Source: Luteibaculum sp964627445 (GTDB lineage: Bacteria; Bacteroidota; Bacteroidia; Flavobacteriales_D; Luteibaculaceae). Taken from it: DNA of 64,000 nucleotides. This document shows positions 31,314-40,926 of the stretch, one piece after another. The position numbers and the translations under genes are program-made. The stretch spans positions 124,001 to 188,000 of the forward strand of contig CAZVJF010000003.1 of the NCBI GenBank assembly GCA_964627445.1. The letters run 5' to 3'. Under the pieces are notes generated by a model. It searched no databases and was not told the origin of the DNA. It worked only from the letters and a program-made list of their open reading frames with translations. The stretch's first letter is position 1; each line of letters begins with the position of its first letter.

Positions 31314-33464
31314 ATGAAGAGTAGCTTGTTCCTTATTCTACTAGGACTGTCTATTGGTACTGCTACGGGACAGACTTTTGAAGAGAAAATTACTTCCGCT
31401 TCTAGCGTTCGGTTAAACGTTACCGGGGTAGGTACTTTTGGCAATGCTTTTCGCGGCTACCGCGATGGTACCGGGGATCAAAGTTGTGAATACCCTGTAG
31501 GGTCTGGAAAAGAACATCTTTTTGAATCGGGAATATGGTTTGGTGGCTTGGTTAACGGTCAAACACTCGTATCTACCTCGGCTTATGATAACCCTAGAGG
31601 CTATACAACAGGAGCACCCGGCTTTGAATTTACCGTAATTCCAGAAATTCCATTTCAAGAAAAGTCCACCCTATTTTCCAGCCCTTTCTTAACGGTAGAT
31701 GCCGTTTCTCACCAAGATTTTATTGTCAACTACACAGATACGAATATCACCATTCCTGGCACAGGTACACAAATCAGTGAGCACCTGCAACCTTTAGGGC
31801 TTAAGGTGATTCAAGAAACCTACAACTACAACTTCACCTTTAGCGACTTCTTTGTTATCGTAAACCTGAAGTTTGTAAACGTAGGCAACCGAACCATTGA
31901 CAGTGCTTATGCTGCCCTGTGGTCGAATACCGTAGTTCGCAACATTAATGTAACCCCAGCAGGGTCTGGCGGTGCAGCTTTTTACAACAAAGGTGGAAAT
32001 GGTTTTATCGACTCCCTGGGACTGGCCTATTGTTATGACCACTCGGGCGATGTTGGGTTTACTGAGTCGTATATCGGTCAGCGCTTTTTAGGTGCCGAAG
32101 ACAAAAACGGGTTCCACCACTTTGCTTTTGACTCTACCTTTAATACACGCACCCAGCAGTGGCAGCAAGAGAATTTCGATATCAATTATAACGCCTGGAC
32201 ATTTAACAACAGTTCGGATCCTGTTTTCTTTTTGCCGGGAAGCGATAACCAGCGCTACCAAAAAATGACGCGCGGTTTAAACGACAACGAATGCTGGAGC
32301 GCCACCACCAGTGGAAACTGCCCCAACGGCACCTTGCAAGAACAGCTCAATGCGGCTGGGAACCGCTCTGACTTAATCGCTGTAGGTCCTTTTAGAGATT
32401 TTGCGCCAGGCGATACCATTGAAGCCGTGTATGCTTTTGTATTGGCTACGAAAAACGAGGATGGAAATCCCAATAGCGACAACAATGCCACCCAGCGCGA
32501 AAACTTGGTAGCCAATGCAGATTGGGCCCAAACCACTTTTAACGGAGAAGACAAGAACTTCAACGGCATCCTAGACCCCGGTGAAGACAAGGATGGCAAC
32601 AACGAAATCACGCGTTATATCCTGCCCACCCCCCCCGATGCTCCCAGGACTAAGGTCATTGCCAAGGAGAACACCATAGAGATTTACTGGTCCGATAATT
32701 CCGAATTTTCTATTGACCCCATTACCCAAGAAATGGATTTTGAGGGCTACCGTATCTACCTCTCCAAAATAGGTTTTGATGTTGCTGGACCTACTCCCAA
32801 TTTAGAATTTGTGCAAGCCGCAGAGTTTGACATCCCAAACAACGGTGTGGCAAAAGAAATTGGTTTCCAAAGCATCATTTTGGAAGAGGGAATTCAGTTT
32901 GAGAACGACTCCAATGTATATGTATACAAGTATGTTTTGGAAAGCGTACAGAACGGTTGGCAATACGCGGTGGCCGTGTCGGCATTCGATCGTGGAAATC
33001 CAGCCAGCAACTTAGCCTCGCTAGAGTCTAACCCCAACGCCAACGATTTTAGAGTTTTTGCGGGTACGCCTCCCGTGAGCGACCTAAAGGAAAATGAGCC
33101 TTTTGTTTATCCCAACCCGTATTACTACGGAGCCGCTTGGGAAGGGCGTTCTAACTTCCAAGAGCAAAGTAGAAAACTGGTATTTGCCAATCTGCCCGAG
33201 CGTTGCAAAATACGCGTATTCACCCCTGCTGGCGACCTTATAGATGAGTTTTTACACGAGCCTGGCAATGCGGGCCAAGACATACGCTGGTACGAAACAT
33301 TTGGGGCAGAAAATGCCAATGAGAATGTATTCTCAGGGGGAGAACACAGCTGGGATCTCCTTTCGCAGGCTACCCAAATTATTGGACGGGGCGTATACCG
33401 CTTTTCTGTAGAAGACCTAAACACCAATCAAACCTATCAAGGCAAGTTTATAGTAATCAAATAA
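31314..33464 (+). CDS. Large secreted protein with fibronectin-like and C-terminal FlgD-like/T9SS-type domain
   Basis: A 716-residue exported protein (signal peptide about 1-19, GTATGQ). The N-terminal half (20-400) is beta-rich and unrecognised, with many aromatic strands. Near residues 410-430 there is a calcium-loop-like segment, DKNFNGILDPGEDKDGN, of the thrombospondin-3/EF-hand type. A fibronectin type III-like unit follows (PPDAPRTKVIAKENTIEIYW). The end (about 625-716) starts FVYPNPYYYG and closes with GVYRFSVE and a FIVIK tail, as in FlgD-Ig/T9SS sorting domains. It is thus likely a surface or secreted protein. It begins a six-gene cluster with a TonB receptor and a PorV-like protein. 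Confidence 0.72.
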   Translation: MKSSLFLILLGLSIGTATGQTFEEKITSASSVRLNVTGVGTFGNAFRGYRDGTGDQSCEYPVGSGKEHLFESGIWFGGLVNGQTLVSTSAYDNPRGYTTGAPGFEFTVIPEIPFQEKSTLFSSPFLTVDAVSHQDFIVNYTDTNITIPGTGTQISEHLQPLGLKVIQETYNYNFTFSDFFVIVNLKFVNVGNRTIDSAYAALWSNTVVRNINVTPAGSGGAAFYNKGGNGFIDSLGLAYCYDHSGDVGFTESYIGQRFLGAEDKNGFHHFAFDSTFNTRTQQWQQENFDINYNAWTFNNSSDPVFFLPGSDNQRYQKMTRGLNDNECWSATTSGNCPNGTLQEQLNAAGNRSDLIAVGPFRDFAPGDTIEAVYAFVLATKNEDGNPNSDNNATQRENLVANADWAQTTFNGEDKNFNGILDPGEDKDGNNEITRYILPTPPDAPRTKVIAKENTIEIYWSDNSEFSIDPITQEMDFEGYRIYLSKIGFDVAGPTPNLEFVQAAEFDIPNNGVAKEIGFQSIILEEGIQFENDSNVYVYKYVLESVQNGWQYAVAVSAFDRGNPASNLASLESNPNANDFRVFAGTPPVSDLKENEPFVYPNPYYYGAAWEGRSNFQEQSRKLVFANLPERCKIRVFTPAGDLIDEFLHEPGNAGQDIRWYETFGAENANENVFSGGEHSWDLLSQATQIIGRGVYRFSVEDLNTNQTYQGKFIVIK

Positions 33465-33474
33465 CCCAAAAACC

Positions 33475-35634
33475 ATGAAAAAACTACTACTCGCTATCAC
33501 CCTTATCGGTGGTACTTTATTAGCAAAAGCGCAGTACCCAGAGGTATCCATTATGGATATTAAAACGGTATCGCAAACCGATTTGCAGAACTGCGAAGAC
33601 GATCCGCAATTTTTAGAAGATACGGTTACCGTTGTTGGAGTAATGCTACACGATGGGAATTTGTCTGATGTATCCTCTAGCTCGGTGCAAGGTGGCCACA
33701 GACCGCAAGTGTTTATTCGCGATACCAGCAATAATGCAGCTCCTGGTGAATTTAAAACCATTTTGTTGCAAGGAGTATACGAAGATGGACAAGGGAACGC
33801 ACTTCCTGTAACCCAAGTAAACGATTTGTTTGCGGGTGACGTAGTGCGTGTAACCGGAATTGTAAATGAATTTCGCGGACAGGTGCAGTTGGATATTCTT
33901 TCTCCTTCCGACATCCAAACCATTGGTGCTGGATCGGGTAACTTCACTCCTACCACCGTTGAAGTAGGCGAGCTTAACGATGAAAACCGCGAGAACAACT
34001 TACCCACAGGAGAGCAGTACGAGGGCGATTTTGTACGGGTAGAAAACGTTACGGTAATTGCCGTAGACCGTTTTAGCGGACGCGTTAACTTTGACGTACA
34101 AGATGCCGATGGAAACGTAGTAAACATCTACGACTTATTTGTAGTACAAAAAGCAGAAGGTTTAGAAACGGCTAACCCAAAGTCGCCACAAGAAACCGGA
34201 ACTTTTGAGGCACCCGTAGTAGGTACCGTGTTTGAATCCATAAGCGGTATTGTACAACACGAGGAAAACGGTTGTGCTTCTTCGGCTAACTTCCGCAGAG
34301 GGTATAGAATTAACCCTTTCCTAGAGTCGCACTACGTTAAAGGTGCTACACCTCCAAGCGTTAGCCTATTAACCAACATTCCAGAACTTCCTACCTCTTC
34401 GGATGACGTTTCTATTAATGCTACCGCTACAGACAGCGATGGCGAAATAACCAGCGTTACTGCATACTACAGCGTAAACGGTGGTGATTCTACCACGGTA
34501 TCCATGTCTTTGAAGAGCGGATCTACCGAAGAGTACGAAGTTGCTATTGGTTCTTTCAATGATGGTGACTTGGTTAGCTACTTTGTAATTGCTGAAGACA
34601 ACGAGGGTAACCTTACACGTCTTCCTAGCGGTAGCAACCGTGCTTACTTCCACGTGAAGGATAATGGTCTTGGCATTTTCGAAATCCAGCAGATTGTATT
34701 TAACGGCCAAGAGCGTTCTGGCTACGAAGGAAAAACCGTAACCGTATCGGGTGTGGCTATTTCTACATTGGCAGACTTAGGATATGTGTACATCCAAGAC
34801 CCCAACTTTAGCCGCTTTGCCGGTATCCAGCTTGCCCAAAATGAAAACCTAGGAAGCATTCAAATGAACGACCAGGTTACGGTAACCGGTATTGTTGCAG
34901 AAGAATCTTTTGGCGGAACTTCGCTAACCGTTATTGAGGTAGAAAGCTTTAACGTAACGGGCCAAGCTTCTCCGATTACTCCCGTTTATTTCGATCCATC
35001 CACACAAAACGGAAACAGCGTAAACTTAGAAGACTACGAAGGTATGTTGGTTGGATTGGCTTCTAGCAACGGAGCATCTATGTTTATGGGAGATCCCGAC
35101 CTTGGTTTCGGTGAATACGGTCTTTCTTCTGTAGAAAACCCTTCGGACGATGAAGTATTTCGCGTATTGAGCGCTCGCCAGTCTGGTTTTGCCAACAGCT
35201 CATTAAACGTATCTCTGGTAACCGATTCTTTCTATATCGCCAATGATGGGGCTATGAATGTAGATCCTATCCTTACCAACACAGTTAACTCTGTTGATAC
35301 CTTGGTAGGTGTGCTTTACGATTCTTTCGGTTCGTTAAAAGTTACCCCAAGAAGCAACGATGACGTACGCATGCTTACCACAGCGGTTTACGAGTTGGAT
35401 AAAAACGTAGCCGTATCGGTTTACCCAAATCCAGCCAACGATGTGGTAAACATTAGCTTACCTGTAAACGCTTCCTTACGCCTCTTAGACATAAGCGGCA
35501 GCGTAGTTACGGTGCAAGATTTAAACCAAGGTGTTAACACCATAAACCTTACTGGATTAAAATCGGGCATCTACTTTGGTTCTGTAGTTACTGCAGAAAA
35601 CGCAACTGCAACATTCAAAGTGGTTAAAAAGTAA
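33475..35634 (+). CDS. Secreted OB-fold/Ig-like multidomain protein with T9SS type A sorting domain
   Basis: A 719-residue exported protein (signal peptide about 1-19, LLAKAQ). Two OB-fold-like units similar to those in extracellular nucleases are visible: one around residues 45-145 (TVTVVGVMLHDG, VFIRDTSN, GDVVRVTGIVNEFRG) and one around 415-500 (KTVTVSGVAISTLADLGYVY, then NDQVTVTGIVAEESFGG). An Ig-like domain lies between (SVSLLTNIPELPTSSDDVSI). The type A sorting domain starts VSVYPNPANDVV at about 645. No nuclease domain is seen, so it is probably a binding or scaffold protein. It is 10 bases downstream of its neighbour and followed by a strong terminator. Confidence 0.8.
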   Translation: MKKLLLAITLIGGTLLAKAQYPEVSIMDIKTVSQTDLQNCEDDPQFLEDTVTVVGVMLHDGNLSDVSSSSVQGGHRPQVFIRDTSNNAAPGEFKTILLQGVYEDGQGNALPVTQVNDLFAGDVVRVTGIVNEFRGQVQLDILSPSDIQTIGAGSGNFTPTTVEVGELNDENRENNLPTGEQYEGDFVRVENVTVIAVDRFSGRVNFDVQDADGNVVNIYDLFVVQKAEGLETANPKSPQETGTFEAPVVGTVFESISGIVQHEENGCASSANFRRGYRINPFLESHYVKGATPPSVSLLTNIPELPTSSDDVSINATATDSDGEITSVTAYYSVNGGDSTTVSMSLKSGSTEEYEVAIGSFNDGDLVSYFVIAEDNEGNLTRLPSGSNRAYFHVKDNGLGIFEIQQIVFNGQERSGYEGKTVTVSGVAISTLADLGYVYIQDPNFSRFAGIQLAQNENLGSIQMNDQVTVTGIVAEESFGGTSLTVIEVESFNVTGQASPITPVYFDPSTQNGNSVNLEDYEGMLVGLASSNGASMFMGDPDLGFGEYGLSSVENPSDDEVFRVLSARQSGFANSSLNVSLVTDSFYIANDGAMNVDPILTNTVNSVDTLVGVLYDSFGSLKVTPRSNDDVRMLTTAVYELDKNVAVSVYPNPANDVVNISLPVNASLRLLDISGSVVTVQDLNQGVNTINLTGLKSGIYFGSVVTAENATATFKVVKK

Positions 35635-35650
35635 ATCTTGGATAACCTTC

Positions 35651-35679
35651 AAAGCCGGGAGCAATGCTCCCGGCTTTTT
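35651..35679 (+). terminator. Intrinsic terminator inside the cluster
   Basis: AAAGCCGGGAGC pairs perfectly with GCTCCCGGCTTT around an AAT loop and runs into T5. It lies 17 bases after one stop codon and 5 bases before the ATG at 35685. It would end most transcripts before the lipoprotein, receptor and barrel genes, unless read-through or a promoter overlapping it supplies them. Confidence 0.92.
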
Positions 35680-35684
35680 ACCTT

Positions 35685-37121
35685 ATGAAAAGCTCCTACA
35701 TCGCATTTCTTATTGCCTGTCTTTGCCTATTTAATGCCTGCAAAAAGCAAGGCACACCCAAACCCAACCAGGCGCCCAACACCCAATTTTCTTTAGAGGA
35801 AATAAACCTCTCGGGAGAAGACCGCCTAAAATCTAATGTAAGACTCAGTTGGTTTGGTACCGATGTAGATGGATATGTTATTGGATATGAACTCTCCCAG
35901 GATAACACTACTTGGGAATTTACCGCTGCACAAGACAGCATCTTTAGGTTTACGCTAAACTCGGGCAGCGACACGGCCGATATTACCCTCTTCGTGCGAG
36001 CCATAGACAATGACTCCTTGCGCGATCCTGAACCGGCTTTCCTGCGCATTCCCATTAAAAACACAGCGCCCGAAGTAGCGTGGGACGAGGACGTGCAACC
36101 CATAGACTCCGCACGTATCGCATTTAACTTCTTATGGTCGGCTAGCGACCTCGATGGCAACAGTAGCATTACGAAAGCCGAAATTAAAATTAACAGCAGC
36201 AGCTGGACGGAAATAGACCGTTTTACCAACCTCCTTACCGTTGAGGCCAGCAACCCAACACAAGTTGGAGAACAAAACGCATTGATCTTTTACGACAACG
36301 AAACCAATCCTTTTGCTATTCCTGGATTGGTGGTAGGAGATACCAACCAATTTTTTATCCGCGTTACCGATGAAGCAGGTGCCGTAAGTGCTGTTGACAC
36401 CTCGGTAACCTTTTATCTAAAACCCAAGACCGGAAACGTTTTGGTAGTGAGCGGCCACAACTTTGGCATAGACCAATTCTACAATGAGCGCCTACGTGAA
36501 GCCGGAGTAACATTTGACGTTGAAAACTACAAACAGCAAGGGGGTAAATACATTCCTACCAATTGGGAGCAATCTTTTTTACGTACTGCCCAATACTACG
36601 ATGCCATCTTTATGCATACGGACAACAGCTTGTTTAGCAACCCAGCTGGTCCAGAGGAACTGCACTTGGCAGAACTTGCCGCAGTAGCACTAAGTCGTTA
36701 CAGCAATGAAGGCGGCAAGGTATTTATTAACGCCAATTTTTCCTCCGTACAAGTCACCACAGATTTCGAGGCTGGATTTCCTGTAGATAACCTCAACGAT
36801 ACGCGCGGTATTGCACGCCTTTTTGGCGACAGTGCATTTGTGGCTACCCAACCGGGCTACTTAAACCTAACACCTACGGGAGGTAATATCATCTCCGATG
36901 TGCGAACCATAGAACCCAGTGTTGCAGCCGAGGAAATTTACTTTGGACAGTTCGATAAGCGCAACAACTGGGAAGGGCCAGAAACCGTGGGTATTCGCGC
37001 AAACGGCCCCAACGGAAAAACCAACTTCGTATTCATTAGCATGGATTTGCACCTGCTAGACGGACAAAACAATGTAAACCAGGTACTAGACCACATTTTT
37101 AATGAAGAATTTAACTGGTAA
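35685..37121 (+). CDS. Predicted lipoprotein with tandem Ig-like domains and a C-terminal alpha/beta domain
   Basis: A 478-residue lipoprotein: MKSSYIAFLIACLCLFNAC, lipobox F-N-A-C, Cys19. Residues about 30-250 hold two Ig/fibronectin-like units (VRLSWFGTDVDGYVIGYELS and FLWSASDLDGNSSITKAEIK). From about 257 an alpha/beta fold follows, with NVLVVSGHNFGIDQFYNERL, YYDAIFMHTDNSLF, GGKVFINANFSS and FVFISMDLHLLDG. It resembles a glutamine-amidotransferase-like or ThuA-like Rossmann fold without a clear catalytic residue. An ATG at 35664 lies in the terminator loop and is rejected as the start. The gene overlaps the TonB receptor by 20 bases. Confidence 0.75.
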   Translation: MKSSYIAFLIACLCLFNACKKQGTPKPNQAPNTQFSLEEINLSGEDRLKSNVRLSWFGTDVDGYVIGYELSQDNTTWEFTAAQDSIFRFTLNSGSDTADITLFVRAIDNDSLRDPEPAFLRIPIKNTAPEVAWDEDVQPIDSARIAFNFLWSASDLDGNSSITKAEIKINSSSWTEIDRFTNLLTVEASNPTQVGEQNALIFYDNETNPFAIPGLVVGDTNQFFIRVTDEAGAVSAVDTSVTFYLKPKTGNVLVVSGHNFGIDQFYNERLREAGVTFDVENYKQQGGKYIPTNWEQSFLRTAQYYDAIFMHTDNSLFSNPAGPEELHLAELAAVALSRYSNEGGKVFINANFSSVQVTTDFEAGFPVDNLNDTRGIARLFGDSAFVATQPGYLNLTPTGGNIISDVRTIEPSVAAEEIYFGQFDKRNNWEGPETVGIRANGPNGKTNFVFISMDLHLLDGQNNVNQVLDHIFNEEFNW

Positions 37122-39924
37122 TATACTAGCCACCTTGCTCCTGTTGATTGCTTTCCAAGGCTGGGGACAGGGCATATTAAAGGGTACCGTTTCTGATGAA
37201 AATTCTGGAGAAACCTTACCTGGTGCGTTGGTACAAATTATTGGTACCTACAAAGGTGCTTCCACCGACTTTGAGGGTAAATACATCATTCGAAACATCA
37301 ACCCAGGCGACTACAGTATTAAGGTAACTTACCTGGGCTATGCCGATAAAATTTACAACGGCATCACACTTACCGATGAAACCAAAACCCTCAACATAAA
37401 ACTCACCTCGCGGTCACAGACCTTAGATGCTGTTGAGGTGGTGGGACAAAAAACCTTGATAGACCTGGAATCGGGTTCCTCGGAGTTTAAGATAGACAAT
37501 GAAGAGCTAGAAAAGTTAAACACCCGCGATATCAAAGAGGTAGTGGGCCTACAAAGTGGGGTTACCGTTACCACAGACGGTATTCAAATTCGAGGTGGAA
37601 GAAACTACGAAACCCAGTATATGGTAGACAACGTGTCTGCACAAGATCCACTGGCAGGAACAGGATTTGGTGTAAAAGTAAATTCCGCCTCTATTGGTTC
37701 ACTTACCTTAATCACTGGTGGCCAAGGAGCAGAGTTTGGCGATGCCAACAGTGGCGTAATCTCCACCTCCATACGCGAAGGGGGCGATACCTGGGAAATT
37801 GGCGGAAATTGGTCGCGCGACAACCTAGGCTTTGATAAAAACTGGCAAACCAGTTGGAACACCGATGTGGTTGCGCTAAGTGCCTCCGGCCCTATTCCCG
37901 GTACCAAAAAGAAGCTTACCCTTTTTGTAGCTGGATCGGCCGAACTCACCGACACCTACTTTGGAGCCCAAGCCGATCAATTGCGCTCTTCGCTCTTAAC
38001 GAATAACCCAACGCTTTGGGCACCCCGGCAAGACAACAGCTTCACCAATACCGTAAAGTTTGCCTATACCATAAAACCAGGAACTAAAATTACCCTTACC
38101 AACCAGCACTCGCTCAAAATCAACCAAAACTCCAGAACCCTGCAAATTGTGGGATTTGATCAAATTCTGGCGCCTGGTTTTCAGTTTAGACGCAGCCTAA
38201 ACCTAGACAACGCCACTACCTACACTCACCATTCAAACTTAACCGCCCTTAACCTCAATCATTTTATCAATGATCGTTGGAATCTGTCTGCGACCTTCGG
38301 AAGACTTTTCTCAAACCTAAGAGCCGATGCCAATGGACGCCCATTTCGCGAAGCATCGGTGACTACCCTTCTAGACGAACAGAGCATTGTTACCGACCCT
38401 GTGGGTCAGTTTAACCCCGATGATTCGGTGGTATTTGTGCTCCCTGGCCCTTGGTTTATCAACAACAACGGTATCTCTGGCCTGTGGCACGATCATTATA
38501 CCGAGGAATACAGCTCTAGAATTAAGCTAAGCTACTACCCCAACAACAAAACCCATCGCTTTACCTTTGGCTTGGTAAACAAAGCTACCACCTACCAATG
38601 GGTGGATGTGTTTAAGCCTTGGGTAGGGGCACCTATAGTGCTGGATGATGGCACCACATCGCCATCCACCCGTATAGGGGTCTCTAGTGATATTTGGAAA
38701 GTTACCGCCTACTCTGGTGGTATATATGCCCAAGATGCCATAACCTACAACGGTATTGTAGCCAGCTTAGGTTTGCGCTTAAACTACTGGGCCAATGGAA
38801 GGTTTGCAGACAACGCAGTGCAAGATCCTAACTCTCCCGTGCTGCAGCAAGTACGGTTAGATTACCAGCAGCAAACATCTGATGTGTTTGGCATACGGTG
38901 GAAATCGCGCCTTTTACCCAAGCTCAATGTAAGTTTTCCCGTTACCGACAACAATGTGCTGTTTTTTAACTATGGCCACTCTATGAAGTTGCCACACCCC
39001 CGTTTCTTGTACCAGGGCTTAGATCCTAAATTTCAGCAAAACTCCTTTTTAGACGATTTAGGAAACCCCAACCTCAACCCCGAGGTGAGCGTAAACTACG
39101 AGTTAGGGCTAAAAACACAAGTGAGTAAAAATGCGGCTTTCTCGCTATCTGCGTACAATAACAACCGGTTTGATTACATCGTATCGCGTAGAGTAATTGT
39201 TGCAGACGCCACCGGCCGCCCTGTGGCCAAGCGCATGTTTATAAACCAGGATTACGCACGGATTTATGGGGTAGAAATCTCTGCCCAGTGGCGTGCTGGA
39301 AAATACCTCAGTGGCTTTGGTAGTGTAAACTACCAGGTGGCCCGTGGAAAATCGAACTCGGCTCGCGAAAGCAGCTTGCAGATAGAGCAAAATGGAGAGG
39401 TAGCCTTAAGCAAAGAACAGTTTTTAGCCTGGGACCGTCCCTGGGACATTAAAGCCGGGTTAGTGTTTAGTACAGACTCCACCTTTTTTATTGGCAACAC
39501 GCGCTTTGCCAATTACACGGTGTTTTTCTCGGCTCGTACCAATTCGGGCTACCGCTACACACCACACCAGCGCGTTGGCGAAAATGATCTGGGGCGTCCC
39601 TTGTACGAAATTCAACAAGACCAGTTTTTGCAAGAAATAGGCAAATGGTGGTTTAATGCCGATTTAAAGATTACCAAAAGCTTTTATGGGAAAAACGGCC
39701 GTGGTTTCTCTGTTTTTATTGAAGTGCGCAACCTATTTAACAACAAAAACAGCCAGGTGGTTAACCCCATTACTGGCCGTGCCTGGGAGCCTGGAGATGA
39801 TGTTACGGAACGCTTTAGAGACCCGCGCTACTTAGGCCCCGAAGAAAATGGAGCGCAGCCCAATGACCCCGCTCGCTATTTGGCGCCACGACAAATTTTA
39901 TACGGAATCGCATTTAAACTGTAG
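37102..39924 (+). CDS. TonB-dependent outer-membrane receptor with N-terminal carboxypeptidase-regulatory-like domain
   Basis: A 940-residue outer-membrane transporter. Signal peptide about 1-22. A CarboxypepD_reg-like domain spans about 24-105 (GTVSDENSGETLPGALVQI, DFEGKYIIRNINPGDYSIKV). The plug domain spans about 120-235 (IKEVVGLQSGVTVTTDGIQI, then RGGRNYETQYMVDNV and GGQGAEFGDANSGVIS). The remaining about 700 residues form the 22-strand barrel, with LNPEVSVNYELGLKTQVSK and a terminal aromatic pattern ending LYGIAFKL. The architecture is SusC/CirA-like, but no SusD-type lipoprotein gene is next to it. The start overlaps the preceding lipoprotein gene and the next gene starts 2 bases after the stop, so the three are coupled. 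Confidence 0.94.
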   Translation: MKNLTGNILATLLLLIAFQGWGQGILKGTVSDENSGETLPGALVQIIGTYKGASTDFEGKYIIRNINPGDYSIKVTYLGYADKIYNGITLTDETKTLNIKLTSRSQTLDAVEVVGQKTLIDLESGSSEFKIDNEELEKLNTRDIKEVVGLQSGVTVTTDGIQIRGGRNYETQYMVDNVSAQDPLAGTGFGVKVNSASIGSLTLITGGQGAEFGDANSGVISTSIREGGDTWEIGGNWSRDNLGFDKNWQTSWNTDVVALSASGPIPGTKKKLTLFVAGSAELTDTYFGAQADQLRSSLLTNNPTLWAPRQDNSFTNTVKFAYTIKPGTKITLTNQHSLKINQNSRTLQIVGFDQILAPGFQFRRSLNLDNATTYTHHSNLTALNLNHFINDRWNLSATFGRLFSNLRADANGRPFREASVTTLLDEQSIVTDPVGQFNPDDSVVFVLPGPWFINNNGISGLWHDHYTEEYSSRIKLSYYPNNKTHRFTFGLVNKATTYQWVDVFKPWVGAPIVLDDGTTSPSTRIGVSSDIWKVTAYSGGIYAQDAITYNGIVASLGLRLNYWANGRFADNAVQDPNSPVLQQVRLDYQQQTSDVFGIRWKSRLLPKLNVSFPVTDNNVLFFNYGHSMKLPHPRFLYQGLDPKFQQNSFLDDLGNPNLNPEVSVNYELGLKTQVSKNAAFSLSAYNNNRFDYIVSRRVIVADATGRPVAKRMFINQDYARIYGVEISAQWRAGKYLSGFGSVNYQVARGKSNSARESSLQIEQNGEVALSKEQFLAWDRPWDIKAGLVFSTDSTFFIGNTRFANYTVFFSARTNSGYRYTPHQRVGENDLGRPLYEIQQDQFLQEIGKWWFNADLKITKSFYGKNGRGFSVFIEVRNLFNNKNSQVVNPITGRAWEPGDDVTERFRDPRYLGPEENGAQPNDPARYLAPRQILYGIAFKL

Positions 39925-39926
39925 GC

Positions 39927-40925
39927 ATGAGGCAGCTTTTACTCTTTCTTTTATTCGGTTTGCCCGTGGTAGCACAAGCACAAGTGCTTCCACGCTATGG
40001 CGGTCAACGCGCAGGTTCCACGGCCCTAAGTTTTCTTAAAGCCGACATCGCTCCACGATCTGCTGCTTTGGGTGGAGCCAGTGTGGCCATGCCCGGCAAT
40101 GCGCAATCGTTATTTATTAATCCGGCTGGCATTGCCAATGTAAAGCGCCTATCTTTTGGAGCCAACCAATATTGGCATGGTGCAGGCATGTTCCAATCTG
40201 CACTATACGCTGTAGTGCCCAGAAAAAACGGTGCCAGTAGCCTAGGGTATTTCATGAATTCCTTGAATTCTGGTCCCATGGAGGTGCGCACCGAGTTTCA
40301 ACCCAACGGAACGGGCGAACGCGTATTTGCTACCAATACTGCGTTTGGCGTTAGCTATGGTTTGCAGTTAACCGAGCTGTTCACTTTTGGGGTAACAGGC
40401 AGGTTTATTTACGAGCAATTGGCCGAGTATAAGAATACTGCAGCCACTTTTGATTTTGGTTTTTTCTATCAAACCGATTGGAAAGACCTAAGCTTTGCTG
40501 TAATGGTGCAAAACTTTGGGACCAACACCTCCTTGCAAGGCGATTTTCTTGCAGAGACCTTTAATCGCAATCCTAGCGACTTAGAAAACATCACTAACCC
40601 TAATGTTTTTCGCTTGGGCGTGAGCATGTTAGCTATGGATACGGAGCGCCAAAAAATTCGTGTTTCTTTTGAGCTCAACCACCCTAATGACAACTCAGAG
40701 AACTTTCGTTTTGGTGCTGAGTACGATTACATGAATTTGTTTTTTGCCCGTGTTGGTTACAAAATAAATATAGAAGGGCACCCCTACCCGGTTGGCGGTC
40801 TTGGCCTGCGAACGCATTTGGGCGCCCATCCCTTGTACATAGATTACGCGGTGTTACCAACCGACATGATGGGTCTGCAACAAAATGTATCCTTAGTATT
40901 TGAACTTAATAACGATGCGCGCTAA
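39927..40925 (+). CDS. PorV/PorQ family outer-membrane beta-barrel protein
   Basis: A 332-residue outer-membrane protein with a signal peptide (about 1-19). It matches the PorV/PorQ (UPF0164-like) family: SFLKADIAPRSAALGGASVA, NPAGIANVKRLSFGANQYWH, FTFGVTGRFIYEQLAEY and a closing strand pattern (QNVSLVFELNN). PorV is the T9SS barrel that hands cargo from the translocon to the sortase PorU; PorQ sits with PorZ. This copy is next to a TonB receptor, two secreted proteins and an NHL lipoprotein rather than core T9SS genes, so it may be a dedicated paralogue. That role is an inference. Confidence 0.85.
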   Translation: MRQLLLFLLFGLPVVAQAQVLPRYGGQRAGSTALSFLKADIAPRSAALGGASVAMPGNAQSLFINPAGIANVKRLSFGANQYWHGAGMFQSALYAVVPRKNGASSLGYFMNSLNSGPMEVRTEFQPNGTGERVFATNTAFGVSYGLQLTELFTFGVTGRFIYEQLAEYKNTAATFDFGFFYQTDWKDLSFAVMVQNFGTNTSLQGDFLAETFNRNPSDLENITNPNVFRLGVSMLAMDTERQKIRVSFELNHPNDNSENFRFGAEYDYMNLFFARVGYKINIEGHPYPVGGLGLRTHLGAHPLYIDYAVLPTDMMGLQQNVSLVFELNNDAR

Positions 40926-40926
40926 T

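Noticed and set aside
33417..34127. 236-codon open frame on the minus strand, antisense to the 719-residue secreted protein
   Set aside because: The plus-strand gene has a signal peptide, recognisable domains and a sorting domain. The antisense frame has a serine/threonine-rich composition typical of a shadow frame and no start context.
35664..35684. An earlier ATG for the Ig-like lipoprotein
   Set aside because: It lies in the loop of the terminator hairpin and would place seven residues before a clean lipoprotein signal; ATG 35685 is better.
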